A DNA stretch of 64,000 nucleotides from Nannocystis pusilla (lineage in GTDB: Bacteria; Myxococcota_A; Polyangia; Nannocystales; Nannocystaceae). A program made the position numbers and the translations under genes. This document shows positions 37,501 through 46,185 of this stretch, piece after piece. Numbering within the stretch: position 1 is the first letter of the stretch; each line of letters opens with the position of its first letter. Where the stretch lies: assembly GCF_020073745.1 (NCBI RefSeq), contig NZ_JAIRAU010000052.1:62001-126000 (forward strand), written 5' to 3'. The notes beneath the pieces are model-generated. The model had not been told where the DNA came from and searched no databases. It saw only the letters and a list, made by a program, of their open reading frames with translations.

Positions 37501-40405
37501 CGACCAGGCGGCCGAGGCCGTCGTACTCGGCGCGCGTCATGGCGCCGTTAGGCGCGGTGACGACGAGGGGATGCCCCGTTCGCGCGTCCCAGGTCGCCGT
37601 CGTCACCAGATCGTCGGCGCTGGCGAGCTGGAGACGCTCCTCGATCGGGAACAGGCCGTCGTCGTCGAAGTGGCGCTCCAGCGTGCCGTCCTCGGCGTCG
37701 CGGATCCGCGTGATGTTGCCGCGCGCGTCGACTGACTGACGCAGCGTCGGGACCCAGGTGTCGCCGGCGAGCCAGGTCTCGACTCGAGCGACGACGCCGC
37801 GGGCGTCGAGCTGGCCGAGCGGGACGCCTTGTTCCGGCGGTCCGTCGTAGTAGGTCCGGGTCGCGGTGATCTGTGCGCCGTCGCCGTCGCTGATCACTTG
37901 CTCGGCGACGCGGTCGCGCGGTGCATCGTCAGCGGCGGGCTCGGCGTAGACGTAGGTCGTGATTCGCTCGTCGCCGGGTAGGTCTGCGCCCGATTTCGCG
38001 TCGACGCGACCGAGGGCCCGTTCCTCGAGGACATTTCCCCACGCGTCATAATCCCACTCGGTGCGAACCCGGACGGCGGCTGCGTCGGGCCCGGCCTCCA
38101 CGTGATCCGTGTCGGTGGCGACGCGGCGGGCGGCGAGCACACCCGGCGCAGGGTTCTCGACCTCGATCGTGTGCGACTCGCGGACGAGTACGCCGCGCGG
38201 GCTCGCGGTCTCGCTGCGGAGAAGCTGGAGCTTGCGGGCCTCGTCCGTCTGGCCGAGGTCGTAGCGGGTCGTGGTGGTCGCGGTCTCGCTGAAGGTGTCG
38301 CCGACGCTGGTCTCGCGCAGCTCGGCGAAGCCGCGGAATTCGCCGCGGTCCGCGTCGAACCAGCCGTCGCGCACGTGGTGCTCCGCGGTGTGCGACCAGG
38401 ACGTGTGCTCGTCGGTCTCGCGCGATCGCGTCAGCACCGGCAGCGCGGTCGGCGGCGTCGACGTCCAGGCGTCGCCGGTGTCGGCGTCGGCGTCGGCGAG
38501 CGCGGCGGCCGACGCATACGTGAACTCGCGGCGGTAGCCGAGGCCGGTGCTCAGCTCGGCGAGGAGGCCCGGCTGCTCGGCGAACGACCACGCCCGCCAC
38601 GGCTGCGAGCCGTCGATATCGACGCGGAGCACGTCGACCGTCCCGCTCGCGTCCACGTCGCTCAGGAGGACGACCTCGTCGGCTTCGAGGTCGGGCCAGG
38701 CGACGCTTGCGGCAGGGGCCACGGAGCCGTCGTGCTGATAGGTGTAGAGGTCGAGCGACGCGCCGCCGATCCGCACGAGGTCGGCGGCGCCGTCGCCGTT
38801 GAGGTCGCCGAATTCCCAGCGCTGGCCCTCTGCCATCGGCGGCACGCCCGCGAGATCGACCGGCTCGGCGAACAGGCCGAGGCCCTCCCCCGCAGCGACG
38901 AGAACGCGGCTCTCGCTCGGCAGGACGCGCACGAGATCGGGCAGCCGATCACCGTCGAGGTCGGCGACCTGCATGCCCGGATCACCGAGACGCATGCCGG
39001 CCGGCGGCGGGGGAACCGGCTCGGCCGGGAGGTAGCCGGGCGCGTCATGGTGGCGGATCCAGATCCAGCCGTCCGCATCGTCATGCCGCAGCACGTCGAC
39101 GCGGCTGTCCAGGTTGAGATCGACGAGCGTGACGTTCGGCGCGGTGAGGTCGAAGCCGACGTCGAGGGCGATCGGCGCGGCCTTGCCGAACGGGATGCCG
39201 CCGCCAGTGAACGCCCACAGCTCGCCCTCGCCGGGTTGCGCGAGGAGATCCTCGATCCCGTCGCCCGTGAGGTCGGCGAAGCGCGCGGTTGTGGTGAGCG
39301 TGACGGCCGGCGTCGGGACGGCGGTCCAGTTGGGTGCGAGCGCGGCCCCCCGGCCCTTCCGGTAGCGCCAGCCGTCGAGCGTCGTGTCAAGCAGGTCGGG
39401 CAACGCGTCGCCGTCGATGTCGACCCAGGCACGACCGTCTGCGGTGGGATCGAGCGCGGGCGCCTCGGCGATCGCTGTCTCGCGCGGATTGTCGAGCGCG
39501 CCGCCATAGCGGAGATGCCAGGGCGGCAGTGCGGTGCCGTCACTCGCGGCGGTGTCGATCCTGACGAGCACGCTCGCCGGGTTCATGACGGTCTGCTCGT
39601 AGGTGAGCGTCGTGGTGCGAACCGGCGCGCCGTCGACCTCGGTGACGATCGTGCGGAGCCTGTGGCGCAGCTCGACCGCGAAGCCTGGCGCGCGCGTGCG
39701 GACGACGTCCGTGCGCGTCTCGTAGACGAAGCGGACGGCGGCGCGGCCGTCGTTGTAGGTGATCGCGGCGAGCAGCGGCGCGGTGGAGCCGGGCTCGCGC
39801 GTGTAGTGGAAATCGAGGCGGTTGCCGTGGACGTCCGTGATGGCGGAGAGCTCGAGGTGGAAGTCGCCGGCGTTGCCGCTGAGGCGCGCGTCGTCCGCGA
39901 GGCCGAACAGATAGCCGGTGCCGTCCGTGCTGACGGCGGACATCGCCCCGCCCGGCAGCGCGCGGACGACGACGGGCGCCCCCTGTTCGATCCGCTCGCG
40001 GTAGACGCCTGGCGCCACCTCGACGAGCTCCTCGCCGCCCCCGAGGCCGCGGAGAACCCACGCGTCCGAGACGTCGTAGCGGGGGATGCCGGTCCGCAGC
40101 GAGCGCTCGATCGCCGGCAGCCCGAGCGACCAGCCGAGCCCCAGCACGCCCGCGCCTTCACCGGCGCTGTAGTGCAGCGCGAGCTCAGGCTGAAGGCCCG
40201 CGCGGCCGAGCGGGACCTCGAGCGGGTAAGACAACGACGGAAGGCCGCTCGCGGGGCTCACGTCGTAGCCCTGGCCGAAGCCTTCGATCGAGGCCGGGCC
40301 CTTCGGGAGATTGATGGCGGTGGCGAGGGTCGCGCTGGTGTCGGCGCGGGCGGTGCCCGCGGTGAGCGCGAGCGCGACCAAGATGGGACCTGTTCGCAGA
40401 GACAT
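34538..40405 (-). CDS. TcB/TcC-like Rhs protein with SpvB domain and C-terminal HNH nuclease toxin
   Basis: A 1,955-residue secreted polymorphic toxin. A signal peptide (MSLRTGPILVALALTAGTARA) precedes a SpvB/TcdB N-terminal domain (about 35-300: SGLPSLSYPLEVPLGRAGLQ and G-L-G-W-S-L-G-L-P-A-I), an FG-GAP propeller (about 300-600) and a long Rhs/YD repeat shell (about 850-1560). Two hydrophobic helices (about 1571-1622) are inserted before the Rhs core; the core ends with DPTG (1753-1756), the usual self-cleavage site. The tip (about 1890-1955) is an HNH nuclease with C-E-K-C, DHVIPKVRGGDG and C-G-T-C. It is the payload and cocoon of a Tc-like complex, with a TcA-like gene upstream and its probable immunity gene coupled downstream. 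Confidence 0.92.
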   Translation of the reverse strand: MSLRTGPILVALALTAGTARADTSATLATAINLPKGPASIEGFGQGYDVSPASGLPSLSYPLEVPLGRAGLQPELALHYSAGEGAGVLGLGWSLGLPAIERSLRTGIPRYDVSDAWVLRGLGGGEELVEVAPGVYRERIEQGAPVVVRALPGGAMSAVSTDGTGYLFGLADDARLSGNAGDFHLELSAITDVHGNRLDFHYTREPGSTAPLLAAITYNDGRAAVRFVYETRTDVVRTRAPGFAVELRHRLRTIVTEVDGAPVRTTTLTYEQTVMNPASVLVRIDTAASDGTALPPWHLRYGGALDNPRETAIAEAPALDPTADGRAWVDIDGDALPDLLDTTLDGWRYRKGRGAALAPNWTAVPTPAVTLTTTARFADLTGDGIEDLLAQPGEGELWAFTGGGIPFGKAAPIALDVGFDLTAPNVTLVDLNLDSRVDVLRHDDADGWIWIRHHDAPGYLPAEPVPPPPAGMRLGDPGMQVADLDGDRLPDLVRVLPSESRVLVAAGEGLGLFAEPVDLAGVPPMAEGQRWEFGDLNGDGAADLVRIGGASLDLYTYQHDGSVAPAASVAWPDLEADEVVLLSDVDASGTVDVLRVDIDGSQPWRAWSFAEQPGLLAELSTGLGYRREFTYASAAALADADADTGDAWTSTPPTALPVLTRSRETDEHTSWSHTAEHHVRDGWFDADRGEFRGFAELRETSVGDTFSETATTTTRYDLGQTDEARKLQLLRSETASPRGVLVRESHTIEVENPAPGVLAARRVATDTDHVEAGPDAAAVRVRTEWDYDAWGNVLEERALGRVDAKSGADLPGDERITTYVYAEPAADDAPRDRVAEQVISDGDGAQITATRTYYDGPPEQGVPLGQLDARGVVARVETWLAGDTWVPTLRQSVDARGNITRIRDAEDGTLERHFDDDGLFPIEERLQLASADDLVTTATWDARTGHPLVVTAPNGAMTRAEYDGLGRLVAEIEPGDTPELPTTRYRYYLDGTAARPSIVTELRRVSGEVAVELAVSHLDSLGRAVAEVTQDDAGTGAILRAARRYSAAGHVAELLVGQVLPAATLMPGVQVTLAGAWPRSVTHHDALGRVAWTRDADGYESATTYSPLALERRDHEDLHPAPPYTDAPERTQHDGLGRIASITSRLAGRDITHRYQHDAADRLVEHIDPEGHATTYRYDGGGRLEAIDSPDAGDVIQRFDATGRLVERIDATGARVTWSFDPLGRLLHEQAFDPAGAQVSDVRRTYDRGGQLVAVDDDAGRVEFTHDARGRVIRATRRFDGPRAPVTLSTAQLYDAQDRPLRDVYPDGSTLDHAYTARGLEVPGLFATAADYDALARWRRLTLAPGVMLTRELDTTGRVLGQRAKGDAALLDLVHRYDVAGQLAETRDHLAAENFSLAQTYVYDDLHRLVASKAHGVTHRWRYSDDGNLLEHDGRLLGYDDARPHAAIELDGQHLAYDDAGQLAEVTGAGPLAGGAWHFDPHGRVQSFVAGDGRRVEHVYSYTGERAVRREYDARGQLAHETLYVTPNVEVRDGQLVRWVHFAGERIAESAVPMPSGCYPELDAPTVAAVHTPRTAPAALLLALLLLLAFAWRLGRQQGSTGTVPVFPRPIAAALAIAGLAGALSCRHHDDAARQLVPDEHTRYHVADRLGSAALVLDHEGRPLARDAADPYGAARLAWRTDDSAAGPTYRFTGKEDDPLSGAIAIGARHYLPELGRWASPDPYHLLNPAARLEEPGERNLYRYAANNPIGKVDPTGHGWVTWIIKGAKATFKAAYKGYDKVDEFSGVVDDALTIASAEAGIGARVLSALSLASEALPVSAGDIKGAYRWARGADRVVDAAASAKAQREAVKRFDELRSGVKAGTSGGPRASKKFTPKGKEEIRAENRARYDGVETCEKCKTPLVPGQRHTANVTPPGNERQHDHVIPKVRGGDGSPTNGQLLCGTCNRAKGTKIE

Positions 40406-40435
40406 GTGAACCTCACGGGAATGTGGGGACCGGAA

Positions 40436-40876
40436 TCAGAGGCCCATGAGCGTCGTCAGGGTCGTTCCGAGCTCGGGGGGTGGAGATGAATCGGTGGATG
40501 AGTCTGGCGCGGCGGTAGACCGCGTCGCGGCGCCCCGGTGGAAGCGGAGCGCTGGCTTGGCCAACAATCGAGGCTTCGTCGCGTCCCCGACGCGCGGCAC
40601 GAGCCCGCTCCGTGCCGCGTGCCGGTACATGGCCGCGTGCTCCTCTTCGAGGTACGTGCGGAGCAGGGCCGCGCCGGTCGGGGATAGCCGGCGCTCGTGG
40701 TTCAGGATGCTGGTCAGCGCGGCCACCACGCCGCGCTTCATGCCGCGGAGCGACCACCAGATCCGCTCGAAGGGCGCCCGGTCCTGCGTCTCGGCCAGGT
40801 TGATCAGGCGCACTACGCCGGCGATGCATCGGTCGATGCCGGCGAGCGGATGATCGTCCGGAGCTTCCGGCGTCAT
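40436..40876 (-). CDS. Small protein of the Tc/Rhs operon, 146 residues
   Basis: A 146-residue cytosolic-looking protein. The first 100 residues are helical (IDRCIAGVVRLINLAE, RIWWSLRGMKRGVVAALTSI), and the last 45 are Pro/Ser/Thr-rich and probably disordered. Its ATG overlaps the stop of the 83-residue gene upstream as ATGA, and it ends 30 bp before the Rhs start. It is therefore part of one operon and could be a chaperone or adaptor that loads the toxin. No known family recognised. Confidence 0.5.
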   Translation of the reverse strand: MTPEAPDDHPLAGIDRCIAGVVRLINLAETQDRAPFERIWWSLRGMKRGVVAALTSILNHERRLSPTGAALLRTYLEEEHAAMYRHAARSGLVPRVGDATKPRLLAKPALRFHRGAATRSTAAPDSSTDSSPPPELGTTLTTLMGL

Positions 40877-41124
40877 CGAGTGCCTCGCTCCGAGGTGTCG
40901 CGCCGCGACGTCCGGATGGTGCAGTTCACGATCCGTCCGACCATCGTCCGGTCGCTCAGACTCAGGATGTGGCCGGAGGCGAACGCCACCTGCACAGCAC
41001 CGTAGTCGTGGTGCTGCACCATGACGGCGCGGCTGCGGAGCGTCGGTTGGCCGGGAATTCGGACCACGATGGTCGCGAGCCCGGGCTCCAGCTCGCGCGC
41101 GGGGATGATGCTGTGGATGCGCAT
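40873..41124 (-). CDS. Small beta-rich protein of the Tc/Rhs operon, 83 residues
   Basis: An 83-residue protein, MRIHSIIPARELEPGLATIV at the start, then V-V-R-I-P-G-Q-P-T-L-R-S and a V-M-V-Q-H-H-D-Y segment, ending Arg/Ser/Thr-rich. ATG 41124 lies 7 bp after the stop of the TcA-like gene; the stop overlaps the next gene's start. The short, strand-rich make-up is compatible with a small binding or chaperone-like protein. No family recognised. A longer open frame extends upstream but overlaps the TcA-like gene and has non-coding composition. Confidence 0.5.
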   Translation of the reverse strand: MRIHSIIPARELEPGLATIVVRIPGQPTLRSRAVMVQHHDYGAVQVAFASGHILSLSDRTMVGRIVNCTIRTSRRDTSERGTR

Positions 41125-41131
41125 GAACCCC

Positions 41132-44100
41132 TCAGTTGCCGCAGCTCGGCGTGAACGTGCCTTGGCCCGCGGGGGCGATCGAGCCGGCGCGGTGGTGCAG
41201 GCGCAGCACCACGTCGGCGAGGTGGCGGAGGTTGAGGTCGCGGTTCGCGGGCGCCTTGTCGGCCGGCGGGATCGTGAGCGTCCACTGCTCGCCATGGACG
41301 GGCCAACCCGCGTAACCCGCGTTCCCGCCAGCGGTGCCCCACTCGCCGACGCCGGCCTGGATCACGACCTGCTCGCGCTCAAAGCTGTAGGGCACGTAGG
41401 CCGACCAGGACGGCAGGTCCGCGCCGTCGCAGCGGCGGACGCCAGCGAGGCCCTGTCGCGTGAGCCAGATTTCGGCCTCGCGGTCGCCGAGGTAGTCGCC
41501 GACGAGCTTGGCCTCGATCTCCTCGATCCGGTCGTCGCAGAGCGCCGGCGAGAACAGCGTGTGCTCGAAGGCGGAGAGCGCGAACGGCAACGCGACGGCG
41601 CCGTCCGGCTGACGGTGCAGTGGGTCGCGCAGCAGCGCGGCGAATTGTTCGCCCGGCGTGACCACGGAGCCGTTCAGATCCGGCACGTCGAGCGTGATGC
41701 CGAAGATGTCCGAGCGCAGGCTGACCTCGGTGACGTAGGGCTGGCCGAAGCCGTGCTCCAGCCGATAGTCCTCGTAGATGCTGTCGAGGCACACAAGCAG
41801 GGCGTCGAAGTCGGCGGGCGAGCGCGCGGCGGCGAGGCTTTCGCGCAGGGTCGGCAGGTCCTGGTTCAGCTCGTATTCGAGGGCGCGCAGCGCGAGGTAG
41901 GCGCGGCGCATCGTCTGCTCGCGGACCGGAAGGACGCGGCGGGCGGCCTCCAGGCGCGCCTGTAGGAAATGCGGGCGCGTCAGCGCGTTGTCCGGGTTGT
42001 CCTCGAGCATGAGGCCGACCGCGCGCGTCTTCTCCTGCACGAGCGCGCCGACCTCCTGGTAGGCGCTCCACATGGCCGTGATCGCGGCGGCGCGGGCGAG
42101 CTCCGCCTCCTCGACCTCGATCTGCAGCAGGAGGCCCTCGGCCCGGATGTTCTTGATGAGCGCCACCGACGCCGCCCGCCGGACCTCCAGGTCGCTCGCG
42201 CGGATGGCCGCGTCGATCTCGGCGTTGATCGCCGTGATCTCCTGCTGCTCGTTGCGCGCGAGTTCGTCGCGCGCCTCGTCGAGGCCCGCCTGCCCGAGGA
42301 TGCTTTCGCACTGGTTGTCCGTGCGCGTGGTGAGGCTGTTCGCGTTCGCCTCGCACGAGACGACGGCGCCCGCGAGCGCGACCGGGTTCGGCAAGGCGTT
42401 GCCGAAGATGGACGGCCCGGAAAACAGGCTTGAGCCGATCTGCTGCATGCAGTCGCCGATAAGCACCTCACCCTCGGCCTGGGCGTTCTCGCGGACGCGG
42501 GTGCATTCTGCAGTGGCCTCCGCCTGCGCAAGCGCGGCTCGCTGCTCGCCGGCGGCGTCCTGCACCTTGAAGATCTCGCCCTGCGCCGCTTCGATCTCGG
42601 CCTGAAGGTCCAGGGCGAGCGCGACTTCCTTCCCGAACCGCTCCTCCTCGACCGCGATCGCGTGGAGGTTGTTCTCGACCGCCTGGCCGGCGTGTCTGAT
42701 CCGCAGACCCGCGGCGAGCACCGCGGATTTGAGGTCGGCGATCTGGCCGCCGTGCTCTCCGCAGTGCTCCAGTGCCGGCGCAGTCTCACCGGGCAGGCTG
42801 CCGCAGAGCGCACGCAGCTTGCCGTCGTACTCCGCCTCGATCTGGAACGCGGTCGTCTGGAGCGCGTGCGTCTTCTGCTCGTAGTCGCGGACCGCCTGCC
42901 ACGCGTCCTCGGCGACCTGTTCGAGCTGCGCGAGGTCGTCCGCAGCGAGTGCGTGGACGGCCTCGAAGTTGCTGCGGTGCTGCGCGATGTCCTGTGGCCC
43001 GAGCGCGAGCGGGACGTAGGCGGTCGGATAGCCGAACGAGGTCTCGGGGGCGAGCTCGGCGTGGGCTGTTGCGAGCGACTCGAGTGCCTGCCCAAGCGCG
43101 TGGAGGCCGAGCGCGGCGTCGGGGTTGTCGTGCAGCCGCGCGTGCAGCTCGACGCTGGCGGCGTGGGTAGCGATCGTGGCGAGGCGGACGGCGGCGCGGG
43201 CATCGGCGAGGCTCGTACCGGCCCGGCGAGCGAGGCGGGACCACTGGTTCGTGGTTCGCGCGAAGGCGGCGACGAGGTCGAGGGGCGCGAGGTGAGCGCG
43301 CGCGGTCGGGGCGTCGGGAAATTCCTCGTCGATCGACGCGAGGCTCAGGGCATAGGCGGGCGCGAGGAGGGGCGCGAGCGCGGCGGCGAGGCGCGCGCGA
43401 TCGTCGGCGAGGATGTCGAGCTCGCGCGCCAGGACGTCGGACACCGGCTCGCCGATGGCGTCCTTGTAGGCGAAGGCGGCGTCGACCTGCGCCTCCGTGG
43501 CGAGCAGCGCGGCAGCCTGCGCCTCATCCGCGGCAAAGAGCGCGCTGGACTTGCCGATCGCCTCGCCCCACGCACCTCCGAGCTCGACGCTGCCGCGACG
43601 GATGAGCGCGTGAGCGCAGCGAAGCGCGGCGATGTCCAGGCACGTGACGCCGTCGTCGTAGATGGGCGACGACGCTGTGCAAGCGTCCCAGGTCCAGATG
43701 CTCGGCGGTTTGACCTCCGCGCCGCCGCTCAGCGCCGCGAGGACGCTCGGGAGGTTGTAGGCCGAGGCCCGGAGGTCCCCGCCGCACTCGAGCTTATCCT
43801 CCGGCGAGCAGCTTCCGCCCGCACAGGCCTCGCATGCCGGGCCGGGCTCCGCGAGCGTGTCGGGCGTGCCGTAGGCGGTGCCGAGGCCGTCGCATGCGTC
43901 GGCGTCGAGGCCAGGCGGCGCGAGCCAGGCGGGTGCGAATGCGTCGCCCGGGACGTTCTCGGCGGCGTGGACGAGCCCCGTCAGCGGCCCGTGTCGGCGC
44001 AACGTGAAGGCGCCGCCGACCTGCACGGGAGCGTCTTGCAGGCCCGTGATCGACTCGACGAGGGTGCCCTCCAGGCCGTCGCCGTTGCGCGTTCCGGTGA

Positions 44101-44968
44101 GGACGAGCTCGCGCCCCAGCTCGCGCGCGATCGGGCTGCTGCGCCAGTTGTCCGCCGGCAATCGGTCGCGGATCGTGATCGAGATGTCGCCCGCCGGCGT
44201 CCACGTGCCGGTGAGCGCGAAGGGTAGCGGCCACAGGAGGCTCGCGTCGGTGTCGACCCGGCCGGCGATGGTGCCGTCGTCGCGGAAATCGAGATCGAGG
44301 ATGAGGTCGCTGCCGCCGAGACTGAAGCCGCCGGCGTCGAAGGCGAGCGCGCCACGGAAGCGGCCGGAATCGGGCGCGGCCTCGATCTCGATCGACCACA
44401 GGATCGCGCCGCCGCTGGTGAGGATCTGGACCGGCAGCATCCGATCTTCCGCCGACATCGCGGCGAGGTTGACCTCGGCCGTCAACTCGACGGTTTCGCC
44501 GGCCGCAAGCTCGGCCGGCTCAGTGTCGATGGTGAGCGCCGGGCTGGCGGTCGTGAGGCGGTAGGCGAGCGGATCGGGCCCATCGTTGCGGAGGACGGTG
44601 CGCGCCTGGGTCTCGCCGAACGCGAGGATGGTGAAGCGCTCGACCAGCACCGGCACGCCGACGAGCGGGGCCGATTCCTCACCCGCCGCGCAGCGGCCGT
44701 GGGGATCGCAGCTCGATCCGTCCCCGCACTCGCCGTCGCTGGAACAGCCGTCGACGCAGATCCGCAGCTCGCAGAAGCGGCGCGCGCCACAGTCGGCGTC
44801 GACGCGGCACGCATGGCCCGTCGACGCCTCGGTGTCGGGCGGCGTGGACGACGGCGGATCGGCGGCCAGCGGTGGCGGCGATTCCGGCGGCGCGTGGGCG
44901 GTCTCCTGGTTGCAGGCAAACGAAAGCAGCAGGGCAGTAGCGGCCCGATAAAGGGTTCCACGTCTCAA
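41132..44968 (-). CDS. TcA-like lipoprotein with coiled-coil shaft and TcB-binding-like C-terminus
   Basis: A 1,278-residue protein. A signal peptide with probable lipid Cys (LLLSFAC) and a Pro/Ser/Thr linker lead to a Cys-rich DxDCG-type segment (about 52-95). Beta-rich domains follow to about 330, then an alpha-rich body; residues about 700-1010 are long charged helices, likely coiled coil. The C-terminus (WTLTIPPAD, then NLRHLADVVLRLHHRAG) resembles the last strands of TcA subunits, which end with a D-V-x-L-H-L-x-Y-T-A-R type motif in the TcB-binding domain. It heads the operon that contains the TcB/TcC-like Rhs toxin, so it is the candidate injector or docking subunit. It is about half the length of insecticidal TcA, and the lipid anchor is unusual. 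Confidence 0.65.
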   Translation of the reverse strand: MRRGTLYRAATALLLSFACNQETAHAPPESPPPLAADPPSSTPPDTEASTGHACRVDADCGARRFCELRICVDGCSSDGECGDGSSCDPHGRCAAGEESAPLVGVPVLVERFTILAFGETQARTVLRNDGPDPLAYRLTTASPALTIDTEPAELAAGETVELTAEVNLAAMSAEDRMLPVQILTSGGAILWSIEIEAAPDSGRFRGALAFDAGGFSLGGSDLILDLDFRDDGTIAGRVDTDASLLWPLPFALTGTWTPAGDISITIRDRLPADNWRSSPIARELGRELVLTGTRNGDGLEGTLVESITGLQDAPVQVGGAFTLRRHGPLTGLVHAAENVPGDAFAPAWLAPPGLDADACDGLGTAYGTPDTLAEPGPACEACAGGSCSPEDKLECGGDLRASAYNLPSVLAALSGGAEVKPPSIWTWDACTASSPIYDDGVTCLDIAALRCAHALIRRGSVELGGAWGEAIGKSSALFAADEAQAAALLATEAQVDAAFAYKDAIGEPVSDVLARELDILADDRARLAAALAPLLAPAYALSLASIDEEFPDAPTARAHLAPLDLVAAFARTTNQWSRLARRAGTSLADARAAVRLATIATHAASVELHARLHDNPDAALGLHALGQALESLATAHAELAPETSFGYPTAYVPLALGPQDIAQHRSNFEAVHALAADDLAQLEQVAEDAWQAVRDYEQKTHALQTTAFQIEAEYDGKLRALCGSLPGETAPALEHCGEHGGQIADLKSAVLAAGLRIRHAGQAVENNLHAIAVEEERFGKEVALALDLQAEIEAAQGEIFKVQDAAGEQRAALAQAEATAECTRVRENAQAEGEVLIGDCMQQIGSSLFSGPSIFGNALPNPVALAGAVVSCEANANSLTTRTDNQCESILGQAGLDEARDELARNEQQEITAINAEIDAAIRASDLEVRRAASVALIKNIRAEGLLLQIEVEEAELARAAAITAMWSAYQEVGALVQEKTRAVGLMLEDNPDNALTRPHFLQARLEAARRVLPVREQTMRRAYLALRALEYELNQDLPTLRESLAAARSPADFDALLVCLDSIYEDYRLEHGFGQPYVTEVSLRSDIFGITLDVPDLNGSVVTPGEQFAALLRDPLHRQPDGAVALPFALSAFEHTLFSPALCDDRIEEIEAKLVGDYLGDREAEIWLTRQGLAGVRRCDGADLPSWSAYVPYSFEREQVVIQAGVGEWGTAGGNAGYAGWPVHGEQWTLTIPPADKAPANRDLNLRHLADVVLRLHHRAGSIAPAGQGTFTPSCGN

Positions 44969-45066
44969 GGCACACCTCTCCTGTGGCGCTCGTGCGAGCG
45001 CATTTTCAGCGCGGGCAAGTTCGGCGGGCGTCCGCCGTCAAGCGCCTGCAAGAGGCGCGGCGAGGA

Positions 45067-45681
45067 TCAGGAGGCCGGCGCCTCCCGTGGAGCGAGGGCG
45101 TCGGGCGCCGGCCGCTCACTTGCGAGAATGAGATCGGCGCCGCTACCCGGCCGACCGAACACGTGGACGGCGCCCTGGTGCTCGAGGGTCCAGATGTCGC
45201 CGTGCAGGTGGAGGTTGCGCGCGATGGCCGTGCGGTCGGCGATCGTGAGGCCCGAGACGATGCCGAGGGCGCTGCGGAGACAGTTTCCGAGCTCGGACAT
45301 CGAGCCGAACGCGCCGCGGTAGTTGCCGCGGTGGCGATACGCAGCGATCGACGCCGGCAGCGGCGCCGAGTCGGCGTAGAGGGTGTTACGGCGAGCCCGC
45401 AGACTGATCCGCGCGACGTTGAGGGCCCGCTGCGCCTCGTCGCTCCGCCTGACGGCGGCGTCGAGCTCCGCCCGGATCTGCTCCGGGGTCCGCGGCGTCT
45501 TGACGGCGATCACCCGGCGAAGCGCGTCGACCAGGGCTTCGGCGACGAGCTCCTCGTCGCGGCGGATCTCGGCGAGGCGCGCCGCGCGGCGCACGGTGCT
45601 CGCCGCCAGAAACTCCTGCCCCGAGCGGGCTGGCGGTCGGGATGCGGGTGGCGCTGGCGGGGAAGCAAAGTGAGCGTCCAT
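45067..45681 (-). CDS. Hypothetical protein, 204 residues
   Basis: A 204-residue protein starting MDAHFASPPAP (ATG 45681). Beyond the Pro-rich N-terminus it is mostly helical and charged (RRAARLAEIRRDEELVAEAL, PEQIRAELDAAVRRSDEAQR), with a short aromatic and His-rich segment (A-Y-R-H-R-G-N-Y-R-G) and a strand-like end (L-H-L-H-G-D-I-W-T-L). It is 98 bp upstream of the TcA-like gene on the same strand and may lead that operon. No known family or motif recognised. Confidence 0.5.
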   Translation of the reverse strand: MDAHFASPPAPPASRPPARSGQEFLAASTVRRAARLAEIRRDEELVAEALVDALRRVIAVKTPRTPEQIRAELDAAVRRSDEAQRALNVARISLRARRNTLYADSAPLPASIAAYRHRGNYRGAFGSMSELGNCLRSALGIVSGLTIADRTAIARNLHLHGDIWTLEHQGAVHVFGRPGSGADLILASERPAPDALAPREAPAS

Positions 45682-45839
45682 CGTGGCGTCTCTACCGGTG
45701 GCCTTTCTATAATTGATAAAAACAACCAGCAACGTCTGTTTTCGCGCATGCCGTGCGCGAATTCGACCCAAGTCCCAAGGGCGCCCACAGCTGGGGCCCT
45801 GGCGCCATGGCAGCTATCGAAAGGACCGGTTAGGCTCGG

Positions 45840-46181
45840 GTGGTGCCCCGGACCAAGCCGTTGCCGAAAATTGCCACCACGGATGACCTCGTGAGGGTCA
45901 CCGGGCTCACGAGCGCGACCATGTACGACTGGGCCGACAAGGGCCTGCTGCCCGCGCCGGAGGTCGTGTCAGACGGGAGCCGCGGCATCAAGGCGCGCTG
46001 GCCGTTCGAGTCGCTCGAGCGGGCGCGCTTCGTGATGCAGAAACGTGCCGAGATGCACACCCTGCCGGAAATCGCCGCGATGATCGCCGAGAAGTGGGGC
46101 CCGCCGACCGAGGAGGACAAGGCGCGGCGCGCGGACACCCGCGCGAAGCGGGGCCGGAAGAAGAAGGAGCCGGAGACCTGA
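45840..46181 (+). CDS. MerR/AlpA-like DNA-binding protein 1
   Basis: A 113-residue helix-turn-helix protein. The MerR-type N-terminal segment is DLVRVTGLTSATMYDWADKG (residues about 16-35) followed by L-L-P-A-P and a winged segment with R-W-P-F-E-S-L-E-R-A-R-F-V. There is no effector-binding domain; a Lys/Arg-rich tail ends it. GTG 45840 is the start. It is followed after 4 bp by a paralogue, so both are made from one transcript. AlpA and excisionase proteins of integrative elements share this fold; a role in controlling island excision or the toxin operon is inference. Confidence 0.75.
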   Translation: MVPRTKPLPKIATTDDLVRVTGLTSATMYDWADKGLLPAPEVVSDGSRGIKARWPFESLERARFVMQKRAEMHTLPEIAAMIAEKWGPPTEEDKARRADTRAKRGRKKKEPET

Positions 46182-46185
46182 GCTG

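Noticed and set aside
38102-40489. A 795-codon plus-strand open frame opposite the Rhs gene
   Set aside because: No motifs and biased Ala/Arg/Gly/Val composition; the opposite strand has clear SpvB and FG-GAP sequence.
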